A stretch of DNA of 5,887 nucleotides from an uncultured bacterium (lineage in GTDB: Bacteria > Patescibacteriota > Patescibacteriia > 2-12-FULL-60-25): NCBI GenBank assembly GCA_937968025.1, contig CALBSL010000119.1, forward strand, positions 1 to 5,887, read 5' to 3'. The notes below the pieces were generated by a model. The model saw nothing but the letters and a program-made list of their open reading frames with translations, had not been told where the DNA came from and did not search any database. The position numbers and the translations under genes were made by a program. Of this stretch, positions 1 through 4,665 are shown one piece after another. The first letter of the stretch is position 1; each line of letters starts with the position of its first letter.

Positions 1-555
1 GGCGATGCCGAACTGTTCGGTCACATTCCCCTTGAGGACTCCGAGATCTGGACCGGGTCGAATGGTGAGGATCGTGCAGGTCCATGCCGTCGAGCGACGC
101 CTTCGGTGGATGCGGTAGACGACGGTCATGATCCTTGTGAGCGGCGCGAGGAAGGGGCTGTCCAGATGGAAGAACTGGGCAATGGCTTGGTGTCCGCGAA
201 TCGACCGCGTTTCGAAGTGCTGCTCCTCGATCTCGCTGAGATTCGCAATTGTGTCCCAGCCCACGGGGTAGGGCATGTCGAGTTCAAAACTATCGATTGC
301 TTCGTCGTGGCTCTCGGACAGCATTTTTCGCAGCGTCTCAATAGCGTGACGCTCGACGTCGGGTCGGATGGTCTGAATGCAGGCATTGACAGTACGCCAA
401 CGCTTGAAATTCCCCGCGCGCGCCACCTCTCGTCCTCGGAAGTGCCGTCGCGCCAGGGTGCGCTTGGTCTGCTGAGTGATGCTCAGCGTGAGCGCCGGGG
501 CGTCGGCATGTGGGGTGATGGCGGTGATGCGGGCGAGTGTTACATGGGTCAGCAT
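1..555 (-). CDS. Unrecognised orphan protein, N-terminal 185 residues, cut by left edge
   Basis: The minus strand is open from an ATG at 555 to base 1 with no stop, giving 185 residues that begin MLTHVTLARITAITPHADAP. The start is supported by a GGAGG Shine-Dalgarno at 560-564 with a 4-base spacer, the same arrangement as two other orphan genes in the window, and by a promoter at 592-619. I do not recognise the family. The protein is soluble-looking, with no signal peptide or membrane segment. It has a basic stretch at about residues 31-52 (KRTLARRHFRGREVARAG), a DMPYPVGWD segment near residue 93, and a run of four arginines at 151-154 followed by a strand-like hydrophobic stretch (TAWTCTILTI). 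It is transcribed divergently from proS. Overlapping plus-strand readings across 106-624 are shadows: they lack a ribosome binding site and have low-complexity-like translations. The C-terminus is missing, so total length is unknown. Confidence 0.8.
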   Translation of the reverse strand, partial: MLTHVTLARITAITPHADAPALTLSITQQTKRTLARRHFRGREVARAGNFKRWRTVNACIQTIRPDVERHAIETLRKMLSESHDEAIDSFELDMPYPVGWDTIANLSEIEEQHFETRSIRGHQAIAQFFHLDSPFLAPLTRIMTVVYRIHRRRRSTAWTCTILTIRPGPDLGVLKGNVTEQFGIA

Positions 556-591
556 GTCGCCTCCGGTGATAGGTGGAAGGTGCACCAGAGA

Positions 592-619
592 ACTATCATG
601 ATGCAGGGGAGAACGTCAA
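592..619 (-). promoter_or_regulatory. Sigma70-type promoter of the left-edge orphan gene
   Basis: Read on the minus strand, TTGACG (614-619) and GATAGT (592-597) are separated by 16 bp. The -35 matches consensus at 5 of 6 and the -10 at 4 of 6. The predicted start of transcription is near 585, giving a leader of about 30 bases. An 8-bp palindrome, GGTGCACC (579-586), lies over that start, but palindromes this short are expected by chance. Confidence 0.55.
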
Positions 620-632
620 TGTAGGCGCCTCC

Positions 633-661
633 TTGAGCTTTTCGCTCGGATTCCCTACACT
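633..661 (+). promoter_or_regulatory. proS promoter, placing the start of transcription at the ATG
   Basis: TTGAGC (633-638) and TACACT (656-661) are 17 bp apart. Only 8 bases separate the -10 from the proS ATG at 670, so transcription should begin at about 668-670 and the mRNA would be leaderless or nearly so. A GGGGG run at 664-668 ends one base before the ATG, too close to act as a Shine-Dalgarno. Confidence 0.6.
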
Positions 662-669
662 CCGGGGGT

Positions 670-1929
670 ATGCGATATCGAAGCCTTGGGGTGAAAACCC
701 TCCGTTCTGCTCCTCAGGATGCGGAATCAATCAATGCCCAGCTCCTGCTGCGAGGTGGGTTTGTGCGTCAGGAAATGGCGGGGGTGTATTCCTGGTTGCC
801 GCTGGGGCTTCGCGTATTGCGCAAAGTCGAAGGAATTGTCCGTGAAGAAATGAGCGCCCTGGGATCTCACGAGATTTTAATGTCGGCCTTGCAGCCAAAA
901 GAGAACTGGCTCACCACAGACCGCTGGGATTCCATGGATGTCCTGTTTAAGGTCCCGTCGCAAACGGGAAAAGAGTATGCGCTTGGCTCGACCCATGAAG
1001 AAATTGTGACGCCGCTCGTGCAGTCGTATGTCCAATCCTACAAAGATTTGCCAACGTGCGTGTTTCAGATCCAAACAAAGTTTCGTGACGAATTGCGTGC
1101 CAAGAGTGGCGTGCTTCGCGGACGGGAGTTTGTGATGAAGGACATGTACTCCTTTCATCGGACGCAAGAGGATCTCGACGCCTACTACGCAAAAGCGGCC
1201 GAAGCATACTTCCGAGTGTTTGAACGCTGTGGCTTGAAGGCGAAGATGGTGGAAGCGTCTGGCGGCGCCTTTTCTAAAAAGGTCTCCCACGAGTTTCAGG
1301 TCCTCACTGAGGCGGGAGAAGACATGGTTCTCACCTCACCCTCTTGGAAGTACGGCCAAAACCAAGAAGTTGCGACCCTCAAGGAAGGAGATGTCTGCCC
1401 TGACCATGCCGCCGAGAAGCTCGAATGGAAAAAGGGGGTCGAGGTCGGAAACATTTTCCAGTTGGGTACACGGTTCTCTGATGCGTTCGGCATGACCTAC
1501 ACGGCAGAAGATGGCACCAAGCAGCCCGTGATTATGGGGTGCTACGGCATCGGTGTGAGTCGCTTGGTGGGAACGATTGTGGAAGCCTCGCATGATGATC
1601 GAGGAATGATTTGGCCAGAATCCGTTGCTCCATTCCGAGTTCACATCGTGACGCTCAAAGGAAAAACGGAAGAATCCCAAGCTCGCATCGACGCCGCTGC
1701 GCAAGAACTCTACGACGAGCTGCTCGCACAAAAAACGGAAGTCTTGTGGGACGATCGTGATGCATCGCCTGGTGAAAAGCTTGCTGATGCCGATCTACTT
1801 GGTCTCCCAATTCGCGTGTTGTTCTCGGAAAAGACCATGGCGGAAGGGGCGGCCGAAGTGAAGCGCCGCTCGGAATCCGAGGCGACACTCGTGAAAACGG
1901 AGAATTTGCTCGACCAATTTTTGCAGTAA
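670..1929 (+). CDS. proS: Proline--tRNA ligase, short form lacking the editing insertion
   Basis: Cytoplasmic class II aminoacyl-tRNA synthetase that activates proline with ATP and loads it onto tRNA-Pro. The 419 residues align from the first methionine with bacterial ProRS (S..TLRSAPQDAES near the N-terminus), which fixes the start. Visible motifs: motif 1 region about 43-61 (LPLGLRVLRKVEGIVREEM); proline-binding loop GSTHEE at 106-111; motif 2 with FRDE at 138-141, where R139 contacts ATP; HEFQV at 207-211; VEVGNIFQLGT at 257-267; motif 3 GCYGIGVSR at 290-298 with R298; and a C-terminal anticodon-binding domain from about 322, including DDRDASPGEK at 361-370. Typical bacterial ProRS is about 570 residues with a roughly 180-residue editing (INS) domain between motifs 2 and 3. 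Here only about 45 residues lie between HEFQV and VEVGN, so that domain is absent. It is divergent from the left-edge gene and convergent with the next gene. Confidence 0.97.
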   Translation: MRYRSLGVKTLRSAPQDAESINAQLLLRGGFVRQEMAGVYSWLPLGLRVLRKVEGIVREEMSALGSHEILMSALQPKENWLTTDRWDSMDVLFKVPSQTGKEYALGSTHEEIVTPLVQSYVQSYKDLPTCVFQIQTKFRDELRAKSGVLRGREFVMKDMYSFHRTQEDLDAYYAKAAEAYFRVFERCGLKAKMVEASGGAFSKKVSHEFQVLTEAGEDMVLTSPSWKYGQNQEVATLKEGDVCPDHAAEKLEWKKGVEVGNIFQLGTRFSDAFGMTYTAEDGTKQPVIMGCYGIGVSRLVGTIVEASHDDRGMIWPESVAPFRVHIVTLKGKTEESQARIDAAAQELYDELLAQKTEVLWDDRDASPGEKLADADLLGLPIRVLFSEKTMAEGAAEVKRRSESEATLVKTENLLDQFLQ

Positions 1930-1955
1930 AAAAACACCTCGCTTTTGTAGCGAGG
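1928..1955 (-). terminator. Intrinsic terminator of the 290-residue orphan gene
   Basis: Read on the minus strand, a 6-bp stem (CCTCGC/GCGAGG, 1937-1942 with 1950-1955) with a 7-base loop is followed, after two bases, by seven T (1928-1934). The T-run overlaps the proS stop codon. On the plus strand the hairpin is followed by GGAGGG, not T, so it should not stop proS transcripts efficiently. Confidence 0.75.
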
Positions 1956-1971
1956 GGAGGGACACGTGGCG

Positions 1972-2844
1972 CTATTCGCGCCGCGTGTTTTTGTAACACC
2001 AGAGGAGCTGGGTGGCCTCTGCAGGGGTGAACCGTGTGCCGTTCTCCTCGGCTGATGAGAGATGAGGGGGAAGCGAGAATCGGTAGCTGACCACTCCGTC
2101 GCCGGTCACCACCGGCTCGGCGTAGGCGATCTCGACGCCGTTCAGCTCCCAGCGGTACGAGTGGAGATCTGGATTCTCCGTCGGCGCTTCGAATCGATCG
2201 GCCTCCCTGAGGAGGCGGCGGAGATCGTCGAAGTTGGAGACCGTGATCGAGGGGTGGATGAGCTGAGCGCTCTGCTTGCGGAGAACGTCGAGCAGGAGCT
2301 CGGCGACCTTCGTGCTGAGGTGAGGAGCGAGCGCTTCGTAGAGCGCGTGCGACTCAGGGCTGAGTCCGAGTCGACGGGCTTGCTCCGCCTTGAGAGCGAA
2401 GTAGGCACGACGAGCCACGTACACCGGCGAGCCGATGGTCGCTGTGACCGCAGCAGGAAGTAGGCCGATGAACAGGGCAGCGGCGTCCACCTCGTCCACG
2501 AGCACGAAGGGGAGTTCGAAGAGGTCGGGCGCGTTCGGATCGTGACGCTCAACCTCCATCGTGAACGCATCTCGATGCAGCGTCAGCTCGTAGGAGACGG
2601 GGAGTCCTTCGATCGTGGCCTGAAACGAGATGGTGTGCCAGGTGCGGGAAAGTGGATCGAAGGTCGCCCCGTCAATGACGCGCACCTTCTTGAGGGCGTA
2701 GCGCCTTCCCCACACCCGGCTGGCGACATGGAGTGGGGCGAGGACGTTGAGATACGCGCCCGTCGCAAGCCATGTCAGAGCGGTTGACTGTTGAACGATT
2801 CTCCGGGTGCGTTCACGAAGCTGAGAGATGATTGCTCGGTTCAT
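1972..2844 (-). CDS. Unrecognised orphan protein, 290 residues, two hydrophobic segments
   Basis: I do not recognise this family. The start at 2844 (MNRAIISQLRERTRR) is chosen because AAGGGAGGA sits just upstream (GGAGG at 2849-2853, 4-base spacer) and because the promoter lies at 2867-2895. A longer reading from 2904 would place its first 20 residues over the promoter. The N-terminus is basic and probably helical, followed by a hydrophobic stretch at about 21-45 (TALTWLATGAYLNVLAPLHV) and a second at about 121-144 (AAALFIGLLPAAVTATIGSP). Either could be a membrane segment or a membrane-associated helix. Between them is a strand-rich acidic region (about 51-119). The C-terminal half looks helical and charged, with a leucine-rich helix near 161-172. 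It ends with TAG followed directly by a terminator. Codons strongly favour G or C at the third position. It is monocistronic and convergent with proS. Confidence 0.85.
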   Translation of the reverse strand: MNRAIISQLRERTRRIVQQSTALTWLATGAYLNVLAPLHVASRVWGRRYALKKVRVIDGATFDPLSRTWHTISFQATIEGLPVSYELTLHRDAFTMEVERHDPNAPDLFELPFVLVDEVDAAALFIGLLPAAVTATIGSPVYVARRAYFALKAEQARRLGLSPESHALYEALAPHLSTKVAELLLDVLRKQSAQLIHPSITVSNFDDLRRLLREADRFEAPTENPDLHSYRWELNGVEIAYAEPVVTGDGVVSYRFSLPPHLSSAEENGTRFTPAEATQLLWCYKNTRRE

Positions 2845-2847
2845 GGT

Positions 2848-2856
2848 TCCTCCCTT
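2848..2856 (-). promoter_or_regulatory. Shine-Dalgarno that fixes the start of the 290-residue gene
   Basis: AAGGGAGGA on the minus strand, with GGAGG ending 4 bases before the ATG at 2844. It makes the internal ATG the true start over the longer open reading. It partly overlaps a 12-bp palindrome (2853-2864). Confidence 0.8.
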
Positions 2857-2864
2857 GGCCAAGG
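2853..2864. repeat. Perfect 12-bp palindrome at the predicted transcription start
   Basis: CCTTGGCCAAGG is perfectly self-complementary. It begins 2 bp downstream of the -10 box (2867-2872) and covers the predicted start near 2860 and the edge of the Shine-Dalgarno. The position would suit a repressor operator, but no binding protein can be named. Confidence 0.5.
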
Positions 2865-2866
2865 TG

Positions 2867-2895
2867 ATCGTAGAGGGGGCTGGGAGCACTGTCAA
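2867..2895 (-). promoter_or_regulatory. Strong sigma70-type promoter of the 290-residue gene
   Basis: On the minus strand, consensus TTGACA (2890-2895) and TACGAT (2867-2872) are 17 bp apart. The predicted start is near 2860, giving a leader of about 16 bases that carries the Shine-Dalgarno. Confidence 0.8.
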
Positions 2896-2905
2896 TAAGC
2901 CCAAT

Positions 2906-2932
2906 AAAATTCCTCAGCTGGGTGGCTGAGGA
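2906..2932 (-). terminator. Intrinsic terminator of paralogue A (copy 1 of a duplicated terminator)
   Basis: An 8-bp stem, TCCTCAGC (2911-2918) with GCTGAGGA (2925-2932), and a 6-base loop. On the minus strand it is followed by AATTTTATT. It lies five bases after the TGA stop of paralogue A and has the same sequence as the terminator at 3778-3805. The T-tract is short and interrupted, so efficiency may be moderate. Confidence 0.7.
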
Positions 2933-2936
2933 GGAG

Positions 2937-3596
2937 TCAGAAGGCGCCGTTGAGGGCGTTCGCTTGTTCGCCGCTGAAACGATGCGTCCCGATCTGGACG
3001 ACGTGGAGCATCTCGCCCTCGATGGCGTCATCCTTCCAGGTGAGGCCTCGGGCGCGCACCTGTGAGGCCTCATCCATCCAGAACAGAGCAACCGCCTCTG
3101 AACTGGGAACGAGGTAGACTCCGCGATTCAAGCGCGAGATCAGGTGGGTGGCAGTCATGAGATCGAGAGGCGTCTGCTGCGCATACGATGCGCGGAGTCC
3201 TCGCCGCAGCGCCTCCTTGATGGTCTTCTGCGTTGTTGGATTGAAGCTGAGCTGGGCGACCAGGGCCTCGATCTGTGGCGATGTGTCGATCATCCGCTCC
3301 ACCGATGCGAGTCCTTGCGCACGAATTCGCTCGAGGAACGGTCGGTCATCGCCAGCGCCATTCCAGCGGTTCGGATGAGCGGAGACGAGGTCGAATTGCT
3401 GGATCGTTGTTGGCACGAAGTTCCCCTCGGTATCAAGCACGAGATCAAGCGGTCCCTGGAATCCGAAGGCGCCCTCCTGCACGAAGTGGTAGATCTGGAA
3501 TCCGTCAGCATCGTGTGTGGACGTGGGTTCGTTCGGCGCAGCGCCGATGATGGTGATCGGAAGCGGCGGCGGTCGGTGGTCGTGTTGGTGGCTCAT
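2937..3596 (-). CDS. Orphan paralogue A, 219 residues, shares its C-terminal domain with the next gene
   Basis: Function is not recognised. The start at 3596 (MSHQHDHRPPPLPITIIGAA) has GGAGG at 3601-3605 with a 4-base spacer. A GTG reading from 3647 lacks a ribosome binding site. The N-terminus is rich in histidine and proline and probably disordered. A conserved block follows at about 31-65 (DGFQIYH, GAFGFQGPL), then a helical middle region (LSFNP near 117; SYAQQTPL near 137), and a C-terminal block from VRARGLTW (180-187) to the terminal NGAF. The whole length aligns with the 231-residue gene at 3811-4506. The last 40 residues align without gaps at 25 identities, showing tandem duplication. 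No signal peptide, membrane segment or catalytic motif is seen. It is preceded by its own strong promoter and ends in TGA beside a terminator, so it is probably monocistronic. Confidence 0.88.
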   Translation of the reverse strand: MSHQHDHRPPPLPITIIGAAPNEPTSTHDADGFQIYHFVQEGAFGFQGPLDLVLDTEGNFVPTTIQQFDLVSAHPNRWNGAGDDRPFLERIRAQGLASVERMIDTSPQIEALVAQLSFNPTTQKTIKEALRRGLRASYAQQTPLDLMTATHLISRLNRGVYLVPSSEAVALFWMDEASQVRARGLTWKDDAIEGEMLHVVQIGTHRFSGEQANALNGAF

Positions 3597-3600
3597 GAAT

Positions 3601-3605
3601 CCTCC
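3601..3605 (-). promoter_or_regulatory. Shine-Dalgarno that fixes the start of paralogue A
   Basis: GGAGG on the minus strand, 4 bases before the ATG at 3596. It favours this start over the upstream GTG at 3647, which lies inside the leader hairpin. Confidence 0.75.
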
Positions 3606-3641
3606 GAGAGGTGCGGGTTTGTGAGAGGGCGTCTTCCGGGA

Positions 3642-3667
3642 GATCACTCGAATGCGGGGAAGTGATC
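3642..3667. repeat. 7-bp inverted repeat at the 5' end of the paralogue A transcript
   Basis: GATCACT (3642-3648) and AGTGATC (3661-3667) are perfect complements separated by 12 bases. The predicted transcription start is near 3662. The repeat could act as an operator or fold as a 5'-terminal mRNA hairpin. Paralogue B has a comparable repeat in the same place. Confidence 0.5.
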
Positions 3668-3668
3668 G

Positions 3669-3697
3669 ATAGTAGGCAATTTTTGCCTGAATGTCAA
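3669..3697 (-). promoter_or_regulatory. Near-consensus promoter of paralogue A with a dyad filling its spacer
   Basis: On the minus strand, consensus TTGACA (3692-3697) and TACTAT (3669-3674) are 17 bp apart. The spacer holds the dyad GGCAA-N3-TTGCC (3675-3687), which abuts the -10 box and could be an operator. The leader would be about 66 bases. Confidence 0.8.
3675..3687. repeat. GGCAA-N3-TTGCC dyad inside the paralogue A promoter spacer
   Basis: A perfect 5-bp inverted repeat with a 3-base T centre lies between the -35 and -10 boxes. Placement is typical of a repressor site or of an activator that re-phases a promoter, but it is short enough to arise by chance. Confidence 0.4.
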
Positions 3698-3777
3698 GCC
3701 GTAACCTTCATTAAATCAATGCAACTCATCGGTGGTAAGTGGGACCAGTGATGAGGAATGAGGTTTGTCGTTGCAAT

Positions 3778-3805
3778 AAAAATTCCTCAGCTGGGTGGCT
3801 GAGGA
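3778..3805 (-). terminator. Intrinsic terminator of paralogue B (copy 2 of a duplicated terminator)
   Basis: Stem TCCTCAGC (3784-3791) with GCTGAGGA (3798-3805) and loop TGGGTG, followed on the minus strand by AATTTTTATT. It has one more T than copy 1 at 2906-2932 and lies five bases after the TGA stop of paralogue B. Confidence 0.75.
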
Positions 3806-3807
3806 GG
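3779..3807. repeat. 29-bp direct repeat of 2906-2934 spanning the terminators
   Basis: The 29 bases at 3779-3807 are identical to 2906-2934. After a 1-base length difference, the match continues through the stop codon and the last codons (TCAGAAGGCGCCGT in both). The repeat therefore joins the gene 3' ends and their terminators, as expected from tandem duplication of a whole transcription unit. Confidence 0.85.
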
Positions 3808-3810
3808 GGG

Positions 3811-4506
3811 TCAGAAGGCGCCGTCGAGCACGTTCGCGATTCTGCCGGTGAAGCGATGCCCACCGATCTGCACGATGCGGTGGGTGCATTGCTCGGGCGT
3901 GTCGTCGGTCCAGGTGAGACCGCGCGCTCGCACGACCCCGGCGTCGTCGATCCAGAGGAGGCCGACGCGCTCGGAGCGATCGGACATCGGCGGTTGCCGA
4001 TAGACGATCTTCTTGCAGACCTCGAGGTTCTGCATGGCTGTCAGCTGGTTGAGGGGCGTCGACTGGCGGTACGAATCGGCGAGCGCGCGCCGCCAGATGT
4101 TGCCGAGCTCGCTCTGGAGGGCGGGATCAAAGCTGAGCTCCTTGACCTTCGCCTCGATCTCGAGCGAGGTCCCGGTGACGCGAGTGTGGAGTACGCGCAA
4201 CCCATTGGCGACACGGTCCATGGTTCGTGATCGACGGAAGGTCGACCCGCCGCTGAAGTGTTCGGGCGGCTGGCAGATCATGTCGAAGTCGCTCGGGTCG
4301 AGCGGGATGAACCGCTGCGCCTGGTCGCAGACGAGCTTCACGGGCCCCGTGAGGCCGAACGGGCCGCGCTCGATGAGGTGGTAGGCGGTGAAGCCGTCGC
4401 TCTCCAGCCTGGGGTTGGGGTGTACGTCCGCATCCGCGCTGATGATCGGTCGATGCTTGTTCTGCTCCAACCCAGCTTCGCGGATCAGGTCGATGATGAA
4501 GTGCAT
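3811..4506 (-). CDS. Orphan paralogue B, 231 residues
   Basis: Function is not recognised. The ATG at 4506 (MHFIIDLIREAGLEQNKHRP) is preceded by AGGGAG at 4516-4521 with a 9-base spacer, weaker than in the sister genes. The N-terminal 36 residues differ from paralogue A. Shared blocks are DGF..YH at 37-43, GPFGLTGPVKLV at 48-59, LSFDP at 124-128, SY.Q.TPL at 145-152, and VRARGLTW at 192-199 running to the C-terminal DGAF. Tryptophans and glycines in the last 40 residues are conserved between the copies, which points to a folded domain under selection. No transmembrane helix, signal peptide or enzyme motif is visible. Some GC-rich rows reach about two thirds G+C (41 of 60 in 4081-4140), above the housekeeping genes. 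Its own promoter lies at 4584-4613, and the HU terminator separates it from the gene upstream. Confidence 0.88.
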   Translation of the reverse strand: MHFIIDLIREAGLEQNKHRPIISADADVHPNPRLESDGFTAYHLIERGPFGLTGPVKLVCDQAQRFIPLDPSDFDMICQPPEHFSGGSTFRRSRTMDRVANGLRVLHTRVTGTSLEIEAKVKELSFDPALQSELGNIWRRALADSYRQSTPLNQLTAMQNLEVCKKIVYRQPPMSDRSERVGLLWIDDAGVVRARGLTWTDDTPEQCTHRIVQIGGHRFTGRIANVLDGAF

Positions 4507-4541
4507 GGGGGTCTGCTCCCTGTTTGAGGGTGGTGACGGAA

Positions 4542-4579
4542 CACTTCTGAAGGGGCGGGGATTCGCTCCGGAAGAAGTG
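4542..4579. repeat. 7-bp inverted repeat in the paralogue B leader
   Basis: CACTTCT (4542-4548) and AGAAGTG (4573-4579) are perfect complements, 24 bases apart. The outer arm covers the predicted transcription start near 4577. Position and arm length match the repeat in front of paralogue A, though the arm sequences only partly agree (CACTTC follows the -10 in both on the minus strand). Confidence 0.45.
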
Positions 4580-4583
4580 CGAA

Positions 4584-4613
4584 ATGATAGCCGAAAAATG
4601 CCCGTCTTGTCAA
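4584..4613 (-). promoter_or_regulatory. Strong sigma70-type promoter of paralogue B
   Basis: On the minus strand, consensus TTGACA (4608-4613) and TATCAT (4584-4589) are 18 bp apart. The predicted start near 4577 gives a leader of about 70 bases. Confidence 0.8.
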
Positions 4614-4623
4614 GTAGCGCAAC

Positions 4624-4657
4624 AAAAAAATCACCGATCCTGTGGGGGATCGGTGAT
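4624..4657 (-). terminator. Strong intrinsic terminator of the HU gene
   Basis: A perfect 11-bp stem, ATCACCGATCC (4630-4640) with GGATCGGTGAT (4647-4657), and a 6-base loop, followed on the minus strand by T7 (4624-4630, the last T overlapping the stem base). It begins 8 bases after the HU stop codon. It is the best terminator in the window. Confidence 0.93.
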
Positions 4658-4665
4658 GTACTGGA

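Noticed and set aside
106..624. Plus-strand open frame of 172 codons before proS
   Set aside because: It is the shadow of the minus-strand gene at 1-555, has no ribosome binding site, and its end overlaps two promoters. The minus-strand reading has a Shine-Dalgarno, a promoter and a continuous open frame.
3597..3647. GTG-initiated longer form of paralogue A
   Set aside because: There is no ribosome binding site, the GTG lies inside the leader inverted repeat, and a good GGAGG precedes the internal ATG.
3720..3775. Nested inverted repeats (TGCAA/TTGCA outside CTCATC/GATGAG) upstream of the paralogue A promoter, considered as a small structured RNA
   Set aside because: The arms are short, pairing is broken by a 15-base unpaired stretch, and no promoter or terminator frames the element. 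Chance is adequate.
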